In this document: positions 1 through 10,991 of the stretch, one piece after another | Layout of the letters: each line of letters begins with the position of its first letter | Position numbering within the stretch: position 1 is the stretch's first letter | NCBI RefSeq assembly: GCF_000158095.2 | Contig: NZ_CM011002.1 | Location: 4,377,703 to 4,441,702, forward strand | From: Roseibium alexandrii DFL-11 | GTDB taxonomy: Bacteria; Pseudomonadota; Alphaproteobacteria; Rhizobiales; Stappiaceae | Direction: 5' to 3' | Length of the DNA: 64,000 nt | Notes under the pieces: model-generated | Told to the model about the DNA's origin: nothing | The model's database searches: none | Seen by the model: only the letters and a program-made list of their open reading frames with translations | Translations under genes and position numbers: made by a program

Positions 1-16
1 GCAGCTACTTGAGTGC
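1..16 (+). repeat. partial copy of the rRNA-spacer hairpin repeat
   Basis: The first bases match the 3' half (CTACTTGAGTGC) of the 30-nt hairpin repeat seen four more times around the 23S and 5S genes. The 5' half would lie upstream of the window edge, so this is a probable truncated view rather than a damaged copy. Confidence 0.45.
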
Positions 17-384
17 TGGATTGCTGCTCTCCCTTCGGGTGAGCGCATGAGAAAAAACTCGTTTTGAAGAGAGTATCCGTTTTGCGGTGATCATCTGGAT
101 CGCCGCCTGTTCTTGACATCGTTGAAGAGAAGATTTTTTGGACTTCTTTGAAGTGCATTTGAGGCCTTATGGTTTTGGGTGTGTTTTGAAGGAACCCACA
201 TTTAAGTGGGTAGCCAGCTTGACCGCATGGTTGTCGAAAAGATCTCGTGAAACTGGTCTTAATTATCAAGATCTGTTTGTGTTTGAGCCTTTGATGGCTT
301 GGGTTTTTACAAAGGGGCCCATGCTTGATTGGTTTGAAGCAAACTTTGTTGGTTTTTATTGCTCTGAAGGTGGTTGGGTGTAAC

Positions 385-414
385 GCACTCAAGTAGCCCG
401 AAGGGCGGTAGTGC
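385..414 (-). repeat. rRNA-spacer hairpin repeat, copy A (inverted)
   Basis: A 30-nt element in reverse orientation to copies B, C and D. Read on the minus strand it has outer stem GCACT/AGTGC, an internal TACTTG strand and an inner GCCC-TTC-GGGC hairpin. It lies about 70 nt upstream of the 23S gene and is nearly complementary to the downstream copies, so it can either fold alone or pair across the 23S gene. Confidence 0.8.
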
Positions 415-480
415 CAGCAAACATGATCTTTTTAAGGGTGCGCGAGCACCTTGAAAAAGATGAACATTGATAATGAGAGT

Positions 481-3196
<2,716 letters not shown>

Positions 3197-3206
<10 letters not shown>

Positions 3207-3227
3207 TCATTAGTCAATGTTCATCTT
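3197..3227 (+). promoter_or_regulatory. 3' arm of the 23S processing stalk
   Basis: This segment is complementary to 457-487 over about 30 bp, with only single-base bulges. Such stalks bring the ends of pre-23S together and are the usual RNase III substrates for excision from the primary transcript. Pairing is directly visible; the processing enzyme is inferred from the general rule. Confidence 0.85.
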
Positions 3228-3232
3228 ATCTT

Positions 3233-3262
3233 GCGCTACCGGCCTTCGGCCTACTTGAGCGC
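3233..3262 (+). repeat. rRNA-spacer hairpin repeat, copy B
   Basis: A 30-nt hairpin with outer stem GCGCT/AGCGC and inner GGCC-TTC-GGCC, between 23S and 5S. The outer stem differs from copies C and D by a compensatory pair change, which indicates that pairing itself is conserved. Confidence 0.85.
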
Positions 3263-3307
3263 GAGTTTTAAAAGCGCCCTTGGCGCCTTGTAAAAGATCA
3301 TTTTAGT

Positions 3308-3337
3308 GTGCTACCGGCCTTCGGCCTACTTGAGCAC
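3308..3337 (+). repeat. rRNA-spacer hairpin repeat, copy C
   Basis: A 30-nt hairpin with outer stem GTGCT/AGCAC and inner GGCC-TTC-GGCC, upstream of 5S. It is preceded by AAAAGATCAT (3293-3302), which is complementary to ATGATCTTTT just downstream of copy A. Copy A could therefore pair here through an extended helix. Confidence 0.85.
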
Positions 3338-3397
3338 GTTTGAAATCATCTAAAAAAAACAAAACAGACCAGTTTTACATCCAAATTGCCCTTCGCC

Positions 3398-3515
3398 GGC
3401 CTGGTGGCTCTAGCGGGGAGCCCCCACCCGATCCCATCCCGAACTCGGCCGTGAAACTCCCCAGCGCTAATGGTACTGCATCTTAAGGTGTGGGAGAGTA
3501 GGTCGCTGCCAGGCC
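3398..3515 (+). rRNA. rrf: 5S ribosomal RNA
   Basis: About 118 nt. It contains the conserved CCCATCCCGAACTCGG block, GTGAAAC and the GGGAGAGTAGG segment. Terminal helix GGCCTGG (3398-3404) pairs with CCAGGCC (3509-3515). Outside it, AAATTGC (3383-3389) and GCAATTT (3525-3531) extend the stem as a processing helix. Confidence 0.96.
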
Positions 3516-3551
3516 TGCAAAGCGCAATTTGGAAAGCTCTTCATTCAAAGT

Positions 3552-3581
3552 GTGCTACCGCCCTTCGGGCACCTTGAGCAC
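3552..3581 (+). repeat. rRNA-spacer hairpin repeat, copy D
   Basis: A 30-nt hairpin between 5S and tRNA-fMet. The outer stem is GTGCT/AGCAC and the inner stem GCCC-TTC-GGGC. The inner stem differs from copies B and C by a compensatory change at one pair, while the loop is unchanged. Confidence 0.85.
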
Positions 3582-3609
3582 ATCTCTTCAACGATAGCCT
3601 CCACCTTAA

Positions 3610-3686
<77 letters not shown>

Positions 3687-3703
3687 AATCTCAAAAAAAT
3701 CAA

Positions 3704-3735
3704 AGCCTCGCACATGCGGGGCTATTTTTGTTTTC
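3704..3735 (+). terminator. rho-independent terminator of the rRNA operon
   Basis: An 8-bp stem (AGCCTCGC with GCGGGGCT, one G-T pair) and loop ACAT, followed by a T-rich run (TATTTTTGTTTT). It lies 17 nt after tRNA-fMet and ends the rRNA transcript. The next 277 bases to 4011 show nothing recognisable. Confidence 0.85.
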
Positions 3736-4011
3736 CTAATGCGCTCGGATCTCCTGGCAGAGGACACAGCTAGCGCTGCGGATCTCCCATTCCAAAACTA
3801 ATACTAAAAAAACGTCCTAAAGGGCGCCTGTTTGCATATCCGAAGAGCGGATACATCAAAGGGGTCGGACATCAACTGAGTGAAAGCTGCTTTGGTCGCC
3901 GGATGACCGCAAAACGCCTTTGACTACAAAAAAATCTACAGCGGACATGGTCGAGACTGATACGTAATATTTTCAATATGACCCGCTCCGAACTAGAAAT
4001 TCTTTTGTACT

Positions 4012-4950
4012 TCAAACAACCAACCTAATCATTGATGACCGGATTCCGGTAATGCGTTTCCCTAGCGTATCGGAAAACTCCTTTGCCACGATAGAAATCG
4101 GACGGTGGGTCGGAGTTAGTATGGACAGGTTGTTTTGGATACGGGGCCGAAAGGGTCTAAAGACTATCAGGGGTGGGCCAAATCCATGCTTGTATATCTC
4201 TTGAGTTTTGAAGGCTGTTACCATGTCGCAAATGAGTGCACAAAGCCCGGCTTCGACGAATTTCAAACCAGGTTTGGATGTCTGCAGTTCAAATCGTTGA
4301 TTTATTTGGACACCTGTATCCCGAAACCGGTCCAAGGTTTGCTTGTGACTGCGGTGTTCCGGATGTAGCAAAGCAAGCGGATACCCATCGAGATCTGCCG
4401 GCGTGATCACTTCTTTAGATGCCAGTGGATCTGAAGCGGACAGCGCGCACATGCACTCCAACTCGAAATCAACTTGATCAAAAGAACTTCTAACCTTCGG
4501 AGTTTCAGCAATGCCGATATCAAAGTGCTGCGCTGCAATCAGGTCTTCAATTTCTGCGGACGACTTGCTGGCTAGTGCGATATTCACTTTCGTCTTATCG
4601 GACAAAAAACGCGATATCACATCAGGCAAGAAATCTTCCACGACTTCCGGGATGCAAGCGATACGAAGCTGACCTTGTTCTCGATTGGCAAGCCCGCGCA
4701 AGGTACGTTTGGAAATTTCGAGGCGTTTCAGAATGGCGTCCGCTTCCTCAAGGAAGAATTCAGCTTCGGGTGTGGGCACGAGCCGACCCTGTTCTCTAAC
4801 AAAAAGTTTGAGTTCGAGTTCGGTTTCCAGGCCGGATATGGTTGAACTGATGGCCGGTTGCGTTCGCCCAAGCGTTCGTGCGGCTTCAGATATTGATCCG
4901 CACCGCATGACTTCCCGAAAGGTCGCAAGCTGCCTGATTGAAAGGTTCAT
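4012..4950 (-). CDS. LysR-family transcriptional regulator
   Basis: 312 aa, a normal LysR length. The N-terminal winged helix-turn-helix is clear: residues about 1-60 include SISEAARTLGRTQPAISSTI, the recognition-helix pattern of LysR proteins. A periplasmic-binding-protein-like effector domain covers about 88-300. It sits 171 bp downstream of, and on the same strand as, a creatininase-family hydrolase, which it may control or be co-transcribed with. The ligand cannot be read from the sequence. Confidence 0.9.
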   Translation of the reverse strand: MNLSIRQLATFREVMRCGSISEAARTLGRTQPAISSTISGLETELELKLFVREQGRLVPTPEAEFFLEEADAILKRLEISKRTLRGLANREQGQLRIACIPEVVEDFLPDVISRFLSDKTKVNIALASKSSAEIEDLIAAQHFDIGIAETPKVRSSFDQVDFELECMCALSASDPLASKEVITPADLDGYPLALLHPEHRSHKQTLDRFRDTGVQINQRFELQTSKPGLKFVEAGLCALICDMVTAFKTQEIYKHGFGPPLIVFRPFRPRIQNNLSILTPTHRPISIVAKEFSDTLGKRITGIRSSMIRLVV

Positions 4951-5121
4951 AGAAGCTCTATGTTACAATCTGCAAATCCCCTCACACTGTGGAACTGATT
5001 TTAGCCATCGTCAACTGCTTGTCGTTGTTGGAAAAATTCAACTTGCAGCATTCACTTAGAGCTTTTCGAACATAACACAGTATACTTTCCGTTGTGAAAT
5101 CTGCGTTGGGAAGCGGATGTT

Positions 5122-5922
5122 TCATGAACGGCGCATAAGCCGGTGAAGGTTATAGCTTTGCACATCTTCCAAGAGTTCGATAAAGGCTTGAGCCGCGTGG
5201 TTCAGTGATTGTCGCCCCTTTTCTACGGTCGCTGCTGAAGCGTTACCTTGAGTGCCGTGCGGGTTGAGATCTTGGGCTTTCCAGCCGAATTGTGCTTTCC
5301 CGTGCCCCCTTAAATATCTAAATTCTTTGAGAAAACTCTGTTGCTCGGATGAGAAGTCCTGTGATAGTTCGACCCGTACCAAATCCGGCCGCAGGGCAAG
5401 CATAAGCGATGTTTCAATGTCACCGCCGTGGATGCCGTAGGTAAATTCGTCGTCCGGAAAAAGTCCCTCTGGCTGTCCAAAACGGAGCCAGTTCGTTCCA
5501 AGCACAAACATATCGTGCTTAATGCGCAATTCCCGGCTTACGATATCAATCACGGGAACATTACCGCCATGGGAATTGATGATAACCAGTTTCCGTATTC
5601 CGGCACGGGCGACGGACTCACCAATCTCGATCCAGCATTTGGTGATGGTGTCCCAGCTAAGCGTTAGTGTCCCCGGATAATCGATATGTTCGTCTGATTT
5701 GCCAATAGTCTGTACTGGAAGGAACGTCACGGGAAGGTGCTTAGGGATAAGCTCGATTACCCGTTGGATCTGACCTTCGGCAAGCGTGGTATCTGTCGAC
5801 AGTGGCAAATGTGGACCGTGCTGCTCAACGGCCGCCACAGGCAGAACTGCGATCCAGTCTTCGCGGCCCGCACTTTTAAAATCCTCTGTTGTCATGTCTT
5901 GCCAGAAAGGTTTGGGCAGCAT
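5122..5922 (-). CDS. creatininase-family amidohydrolase
   Basis: 266 aa, matching the creatininase/creatinine amidohydrolase family of metal-dependent amidases. The metal-site motifs are intact: EQHGPHLP with E33 and H35, D44 in STDT, NSHGGN with H118, and GGDIE with E170. The start is placed at 5922 because AGGA lies at normal spacing upstream. A longer frame reaching 6000 has its only GAGAGG touching the start codon. The family also contains formamide hydrolases and MftE-type peptidases, so creatinine as substrate is not certain. The LysR gene downstream is the likely regulator. The next gene is divergent. Confidence 0.82.
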   Translation of the reverse strand: MLPKPFWQDMTTEDFKSAGREDWIAVLPVAAVEQHGPHLPLSTDTTLAEGQIQRVIELIPKHLPVTFLPVQTIGKSDEHIDYPGTLTLSWDTITKCWIEIGESVARAGIRKLVIINSHGGNVPVIDIVSRELRIKHDMFVLGTNWLRFGQPEGLFPDDEFTYGIHGGDIETSLMLALRPDLVRVELSQDFSSEQQSFLKEFRYLRGHGKAQFGWKAQDLNPHGTQGNASAATVEKGRQSLNHAAQAFIELLEDVQSYNLHRLMRRS

Positions 5923-6075
5923 TCTTGGTATCCTGATTCTAAGTCTGGCCTTCTTGATACCCGAATTTCGCTTGTCTGACGAAAATGGGGGCCGAACCAT
6001 CCTCTCAAAGTTTTGATGTCGAATTCTTAATGCAAATTAATAATTTGGCGATGTTTTTCGGCGATACATAACCTG

Positions 6076-7098
6076 ATGATCGGCGCACTTTTATCCAATA
6101 CGCCGGCGAACCTATTGAGAAGCAGCGGTGTCGCTGGCGATGCGGCTCCCGGCTCTGAGGAGATAACCCAGAACCGGGATGGCTCTGCTGTGCGCGACAG
6201 TCAGGCGAGCCCAAGGGCTGTTGCTGTGCGTGCGGGGGCGGCGCCCATTCTAACGCCCCAAGCGATCCTTGCCTTGCAAGAAACCGATGAATCGGACGCC
6301 CCAGCGCGCCGAAAATCCCAGGCGGAACCGTCAAGTGATGGGCGCCAATCATCTGCAGAAAGTGACCAGGACCAAGCTCAGTCGTCCGGCTCCGCAGCAC
6401 TAAAATCTGCCAACACGCAATTGCCTGCCAACCCAGCGTCTTCGGCTCAAGAAGCGACACAGCAGACAGAGACGGACGACGATGCAAATGGAGATGGCCT
6501 GACGGAGGCTGAGGAAAAACAGGTCCAGGAACTGAAACAAAGAGACCGTGAAGTCCGGGCACATGAGCAGGCTCATGCCCGGGTGGGCGGTGCTTACGCA
6601 AGTGCGCCGACCTACACGTTCCAGCAAGGTCCTGACGGCAAGCGTTATGCCGTTGGCGGTGAGGTTCAGATCGATACGTCAACAGAACGCACTCCTGAGG
6701 CAACGATCCGGAAAATGCGCGTGGTGATCAGCGCTGCTCTGGCCCCGGCCGAACCGTCTGGGCAAGACCTGAAAGTTGCGCAACAGGCACGTTCACAATT
6801 GTCTGAGGCCCAGGCTGAGCTGCGCCAGCAAAAGCTGGAAGAGTTGCGCGGCGATGGCACTGATGAAACGTCAGAAGTCTCGGGTGCCGAGAACAGCTCG
6901 GCGAGCAGGAAGAACTCATCTGAAAATGTGGCCGGTGCCAATGAGGCAAAGTCATTAAGCACTGCCAATTCGGGTAATGAAGATGACAGTGGCAGCTCCA
7001 CGCGTAACAGACCTGACACCAGCGCCATAGAAGCATACCAAGCAGCCTTGGAGCGGGCGAATGATTTGCAACAAACTGCAGGATCGTTTTTTGCCTGA
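6076..7098 (+). CDS. SprA-related putative metalloprotease (HEQAH motif)
   Basis: 340 aa. The first 145 residues are low complexity, rich in Ser, Ala, Gln, Glu and Asp. The conserved core (about 145-225) contains an HExxH-type motif HEQAH at 163-167, followed by VGGAYASAPTYTFQQGPDG and VGGEVQID. This pattern fits the SprA-related family annotated as putative metalloproteases. The C-terminal 100 residues are again Ser/Glu/Asn-rich and disordered-looking. No signal peptide or membrane segment is seen. It stands alone between a divergent creatininase gene and a convergent membrane gene. Protease activity is inferred only from the HExxH pattern. Confidence 0.7.
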   Translation: MIGALLSNTPANLLRSSGVAGDAAPGSEEITQNRDGSAVRDSQASPRAVAVRAGAAPILTPQAILALQETDESDAPARRKSQAEPSSDGRQSSAESDQDQAQSSGSAALKSANTQLPANPASSAQEATQQTETDDDANGDGLTEAEEKQVQELKQRDREVRAHEQAHARVGGAYASAPTYTFQQGPDGKRYAVGGEVQIDTSTERTPEATIRKMRVVISAALAPAEPSGQDLKVAQQARSQLSEAQAELRQQKLEELRGDGTDETSEVSGAENSSASRKNSSENVAGANEAKSLSTANSGNEDDSGSSTRNRPDTSAIEAYQAALERANDLQQTAGSFFA

Positions 7099-7135
7099 AG
7101 ACGCTTTCGGAGCCATTCGTGATGACAGCGTGATG

Positions 7136-7861
7136 CTAGAGTATCCCACCGGTTGCAAGACGGGCCGCCAATTCGAGACCGTCTTCCGTTAGTGAAACAA
7201 GTCTCCGGCCGGTGCCGAAAGGTGACCGGTGGGTAGCAAGCTTGCGGTCGATCAGTTTCACGACGGCGTCTTCTGTCTGGTTGTTTGTGATCGCAGAATC
7301 CTGGGAAATGCCGTCTATCGTCCGGACAGCCAAATCGCCCAATGCGCTCAAGACCGTTTTCTCAAGATCGCTCAGCGACCTGCCTGTTTGGCTAAGTTTG
7401 GGCGACAAAGGACTGTTTTGGTCAGCAGTAGCGGTTTCTTTCATTTGAAGTTGGTAAGCGAGATTGTCCTTAAGCTCCTGAATTTGAACTTCAGCGCGCT
7501 CTTGGCCGTCGGCCATCTTGTTTGTCAACTCATTGATGACACGATCCGACAATGTCGACAGAAAAGCCTTTGCCGAGAAACCGGCCAGAATGCAGAAGCC
7601 TCCAAAAATGAGATAGGCCTCACTGTTTTCGCCGCTCTTTACTTCGCTCAGGATGTTCGATTGCAGAAGTGACAGGAAAAGGGGAACAGTGAAAGCGGCG
7701 GTGATACCAACCATCGCAAAACCGGTTATACCGAACCGGACCTGCGTAGAAGCGGTCTTTGATGTGGTTAGAAATGCAGCGATGCCACCTAATCCCCCAG
7801 CGATCAAGATCGTCAGGCTCAATGGTAAAAGCGCTTCCAGGAATGATATGACATCCGCCAT
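7136..7861 (-). CDS. three-TM protein with coiled-coil and winged-helix-like tail
   Basis: 241 aa from the ATG at 7861; the frame is open to 8008 and no clear ribosome binding site decides. It has three hydrophobic segments near the N-terminus (about 6-30, 42-66 and 82-105). A charged helical stretch follows (about 105-140), then a C-terminal region with SLSDLEKTVLSAL and a helix-rich fold that resembles a winged helix (VVKLIDRKL then RLVSLTEDGLELAARL). It resembles proteins called YEATS-associated helix-containing proteins, but this is from memory of the pattern and no YEATS gene is adjacent. Function unknown. It is convergent with the HEQAH gene and divergent from a MarR regulator. Confidence 0.6.
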   Translation of the reverse strand: MADVISFLEALLPLSLTILIAGGLGGIAAFLTTSKTASTQVRFGITGFAMVGITAAFTVPLFLSLLQSNILSEVKSGENSEAYLIFGGFCILAGFSAKAFLSTLSDRVINELTNKMADGQERAEVQIQELKDNLAYQLQMKETATADQNSPLSPKLSQTGRSLSDLEKTVLSALGDLAVRTIDGISQDSAITNNQTEDAVVKLIDRKLATHRSPFGTGRRLVSLTEDGLELAARLATGGIL

Positions 7862-8103
7862 AGGTTTCAACGACAGCTCATGCTGCCAGTGGCTTGAGAT
7901 TACACGTTCACTTGGAGAGACGTTTGAGGCAGTTTGTTGTGAAATTGCCAATCTGAAGCTTCTTAGCTGCGGCAAGTTTTTAGCGCGGATCACGCTTGCC
8001 GGATGCACGGATTCAGACTGTCATTTGACGGTTAAATAACTTGGTTAGGTTGCCCCCGTTCAAGATGAACGATTTGAATGAATCTGCGTTCGGGGATCCC
8101 TTA

Positions 8104-8622
8104 ATGCCTTTCAACTACAAAAAGAGCATTACATTCCGTCTGCTTCAGGCCGCCAAAGCACAGCGTGCCCGGTCCGGTGCGCATCTGATGCGGATTGGCT
8201 TGCATCCAGGGCAAGAGCTTGTTTTGAAGGTTCTGGCGGATGCCGACGGCCGGACCATGAGCCAGCTTGCTTTGGCCCTTGGGGTCCAGCCGCCGACGGT
8301 CACAAAAATGGTTACCCGGCTCTCCAGCCAGGGATATGTCCGCCGTCAGGTGTCAGATTCAGATGGCCGCCTTGCACGTGTCTATCTGACAGAAACCGGC
8401 CGGGACCTTGTCGTCTCTGTCGACAAAGCCTGGAAGCGTTTGGAACGTGAGGCGATGGCGGGCATCGAAGATAAGGACCGCAAGAGACTGCGCAAGCTCT
8501 TGCGGCAGGTTGAGAAAAATCTGTCTGTCTCGGTTGATGATGACCCGGATCACGAAGAGGATCTGGAACCCGATGAAGCGGACACAGCGAGCAAGACCAG
8601 CAAGGAATTGAATGCCGCTTGA
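8104..8622 (+). CDS. MarR-family transcriptional regulator
   Basis: 172 aa from ATG 8104, preceded by GGGGA at good spacing; ATGs at 8065 and a longer frame to 8041 are less likely. The winged helix-turn-helix is clear: GLHPGQELVLKVL, then TMSQLALALGVQPPTVTKMV as the recognition helix, then a wing with DSDGRLARVYLTETG. Helices for dimerisation flank it. The last 35 residues are acidic and Ser/Thr-rich, longer than a typical MarR tail. The convergent neighbour is a chromate transporter; the divergent one is the 3-TM protein. Ligand unknown. Confidence 0.88.
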   Translation: MPFNYKKSITFRLLQAAKAQRARSGAHLMRIGLHPGQELVLKVLADADGRTMSQLALALGVQPPTVTKMVTRLSSQGYVRRQVSDSDGRLARVYLTETGRDLVVSVDKAWKRLEREAMAGIEDKDRKRLRKLLRQVEKNLSVSVDDDPDHEEDLEPDEADTASKTSKELNAA

Positions 8623-8662
8623 TAGGGGGCGATCAACGGCACAATCGAAAGCTAAGTGTGCT

Positions 8663-10000
8663 TTAGCTGGTTAGCATTTTTGCGGCCAGACCGAGGGCAG
8701 CCGTTGTTCCGATAACCGTGAACATCCCACGCTTTGCCCAAAAAACAAGGATGGCGGCGGTAACTGCGATCGCAAAAAGGATCGTGTCTAAGCTGCCGGG
8801 GGCCGGCGCTATAACTGCCACGGGACCGATCGACGCGGTCTTTGTTTCAGTAAACAAGACATTGATTGCGAACCACACAGCAAGGTTCAAGATTGTGCCC
8901 GCAACGGCAGCAGTGATCGCTGACAGAGCGCTTGCCAAATACGCATTCCCATACAGCCGTTCCATCCAGGGCGCGCCGGCCAAAACGAACAAGAAACTTG
9001 GTACAAACGTTACCCAGGTGGTCATTGCTGCTGCGAGCAACGCCATGGTTGCTGGTGTGAGCGGTCCTGGGTTTTGCCAGCCTCCCAGGAACCCGACGAA
9101 CTGCGTCACCAGAATTAGTGGGCCCGGAGTTGTTTCGGCAAGGCCGAGGCCATCCAGCATTTGACCCGCAGTCAACCAGCCTTTTGTGTCAACAGCGACC
9201 TGGGCCATATAGCTGAGGAGTGCATAGGCTCCGCCAAAACTGACCACCGCAAGAGTTGCAAAGAAACCTGCAACATCAACGATGACGGACTGCGGTGTCA
9301 GCAATAGAGCAGCCAGGAACGGCGGCGTCAGCCAGACAATCCCACCGATTGCGAGCGTCTTGAGCGTGTTGATGGCAGATGGATGAGATTGCGATGTGTC
9401 TGCCGGTCGCTCGCTTTCTTCATCACGCTTGTCAAAGACAAGCCCGATAGCTCCGGCCGCGACGATGACAAACGGAAAGGGAACTGCGAAAAAAAACAGT
9501 GCGCAAAACGAAAGACCGCATAGCATCCAGTTCAATCGGGTCTTTAATGCCTTTGCGCCAATCCGGAACAACGCTTGCAGTACGATTGCCAGCACTCCGG
9601 CCTTGATGCCGTAAAACAGCGCGTTGATAATCTGGGTTTCGCCATATGCCGCATAGATGTAGCTCACGACAGCCATTGTGAGAGCGCCGGGCAGGATAAA
9701 AAGTAAACCGGCGATCAGCCCGCCCAAAGTCTTGCCAGTCAACCAGCCACAATAGGTTGCCAATTGCTGGGCTTCCGGACCGGGCAGCAGCATGCAGTAA
9801 TTCAAGGCATGAAGAAAACGCTCTTCGGACAGCCATTTACGTGTTTCGACAAACTCGTGGTGCATCACCGAGATTTGCGCCGCAGGTCCACCAAAAGACA
9901 GAAGCCCGACTTTCGACGCGACTTTCGTCACCTCCACAAGAGACGGCAAGTTGTCATTGAGGTTTTCGTTATTTTTATTGGTGTCGGGACTGACTGACAT
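8663..10000 (-). CDS. chrA: chromate transporter ChrA, two-domain form
   Basis: About 445 aa. It has two homologous CHR halves of about 6 membrane segments each. The first half has FGGPAAQISVMH and LPGPEAQQLATYCGWL; the second has SFGGAYALLSYM and ETTPGPLILVTQFVGFLGG. These are the FGGP and PGP signatures of long-chain ChrA transporters, which move chromate (and probably sulfate-like anions) out of the cytoplasm. The ATG at 10000 is chosen over one at 10021; both are possible. No chrB-type regulator is adjacent. A MarR-type regulator lies convergent. Confidence 0.88.
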   Translation of the reverse strand: MSVSPDTNKNNENLNDNLPSLVEVTKVASKVGLLSFGGPAAQISVMHHEFVETRKWLSEERFLHALNYCMLLPGPEAQQLATYCGWLTGKTLGGLIAGLLFILPGALTMAVVSYIYAAYGETQIINALFYGIKAGVLAIVLQALFRIGAKALKTRLNWMLCGLSFCALFFFAVPFPFVIVAAGAIGLVFDKRDEESERPADTSQSHPSAINTLKTLAIGGIVWLTPPFLAALLLTPQSVIVDVAGFFATLAVVSFGGAYALLSYMAQVAVDTKGWLTAGQMLDGLGLAETTPGPLILVTQFVGFLGGWQNPGPLTPATMALLAAAMTTWVTFVPSFLFVLAGAPWMERLYGNAYLASALSAITAAVAGTILNLAVWFAINVLFTETKTASIGPVAVIAPAPGSLDTILFAIAVTAAILVFWAKRGMFTVIGTTAALGLAAKMLTS

Positions 10001-10171
10001 GTGGGTTCCGGTCACGCGCATTGGTGTTTCGGTTTCCTAGTGCGCCTGTATGACCCCAGCAAGACAGAATTCATCGTGCCAAAGATTACAAAACGCTCAT
10101 TTGAATTTTCTTGTAGCCGACCCACCTCAAAATCGAACGATCTGAATTCCAAGGAGAAAGAGAGGGCGGTT

Positions 10172-10402
10172 ATGTCCGGCCATACAATCGACAATGAGCG
10201 GGGCGCTAAACGGGCTGAGGAATTGCGCAAACGGTTCAAGAAGGTCTCGACTGCTTCTTTGGGGGGCAGTGGATCGCGAAATCCGTTCAACATGGATATT
10301 GGGCGGCGCTCAGATACTTCCCGGTACAATTCTCAGAGCAAAGCCTTGGCGTTTTGGCTTGTCGCTGCACTTCTGGTCATGTCCGCGACGCTCTTCCTCT
10401 AA
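10172..10402 (+). CDS. small single-TM protein, function unknown
   Basis: 76 aa, starting at ATG 10172 with AGAGGG upstream. Residues 1-50 are charged and soluble (GAKRAEELRKRFKKV, then a Gly/Ser/Arg-rich stretch). Residues about 54-75 form one C-terminal hydrophobic helix ending LLVMSATLFL. The pattern is of a tail-anchored small membrane protein. It is transcribed away from chrA and towards ogt. No family recognised. Confidence 0.55.
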   Translation: MSGHTIDNERGAKRAEELRKRFKKVSTASLGGSGSRNPFNMDIGRRSDTSRYNSQSKALAFWLVAALLVMSATLFL

Positions 10403-10424
10403 CGTGTAAGCCCTAGAATGCGGG

Positions 10425-10880
10425 CTAAATCAAAAACGGAAAGCCGCCCTCAAGTTTAAGGAGCGCGATTTTTGTCTCCGCGCCGCCAGAACCGGAATAA
10501 CCGCCAAGCCCGTTGGCCGATAAAATCCTGTGACATGGGATGATGACCGGGATCGGATTGGCTCCGCAGGCTTGGCCGATAGGTTGTCCATAGGTAGCCA
10601 AGTCCCGTGCCAGGTCCCCATAGGTTCGTGTCTCGCCATATGGGATCTCCAGCATGGCTTTGAATACGGCCTGGTGCAGATCACCGCCTTTCGGGCTCAG
10701 AGGCAAATCGAAGTTTTTCAAGTCACCGTCTAAATAGGCTGACAACTGCCGGATTGTTTCTCGCAGAAGAGGCGTTTCCGCTTGGCTTGGTTCACCATTC
10801 CATTGTAGGTCGGTGATGGCGCCATCGGTTTCTGTCACGGTCAGGCAGCCCAGCCATGTTTCAACTCCTGCAACTGGCAT
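10425..10880 (-). CDS. ogt: methylated-DNA-[protein]-cysteine S-methyltransferase
   Basis: 151 aa. It repairs O6-alkylguanine in DNA by irreversible transfer of the alkyl group to its own cysteine. The active-site motif IPCHRI places the acceptor cysteine at 116. The helix-turn-helix region (YGETRTYGDLARDL) and the following GQACGANPIPVI are typical of Ogt/Ada C-domains. The length fits the stand-alone enzyme. It ends 23 nt from the convergent small membrane gene; a weak AGCCC/GGGCT hairpin lies between them. Confidence 0.93.
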   Translation of the reverse strand: MPVAGVETWLGCLTVTETDGAITDLQWNGEPSQAETPLLRETIRQLSAYLDGDLKNFDLPLSPKGGDLHQAVFKAMLEIPYGETRTYGDLARDLATYGQPIGQACGANPIPVIIPCHRILSANGLGGYSGSGGAETKIALLKLEGGFPFLI

Positions 10881-10991
10881 CTTGTATCCTTGTGGCCCTG
10901 CACCTGCGTCTCTAAGCCGAGGCAGGGTCGTTCTCTGCGTTTTTGGTTCTCTTCAACACCAACTGCAGTATTCTAAAAAGGTCAACCGGCG

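Larger units (their letters stand above)
1..456 (+). other. 16S-23S internal transcribed spacer, 3' part
   Basis: Non-coding spacer upstream of 23S rRNA. 16S and any spacer tRNA genes (usually Ile and Ala in this group) lie outside the window. It holds several hairpins: a UUCG-type hairpin at about 26-45, a CCCAC/GTGGG hairpin at 195-210, a full hairpin repeat at 385-414, and a GC-rich hairpin with a GCGA loop at about 433-453 flanked by T and A runs. The last bases (457 onward) form the 5' arm of the 23S processing stalk. A short open frame at 138-383 has no ribosome binding site and is not considered a gene. Confidence 0.85.

Noticed and set aside
138..383. Open frame of 81 codons in the 16S-23S spacer
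   Set aside because: No ribosome binding site, composition of a spacer, and it overlaps the rRNA processing structures.
10409..10426. Hairpin AGCCC/GGGCT between the small membrane gene and ogt
   Set aside because: Only 5 bp with an 8-base loop and no T run, so not reported as a terminator.
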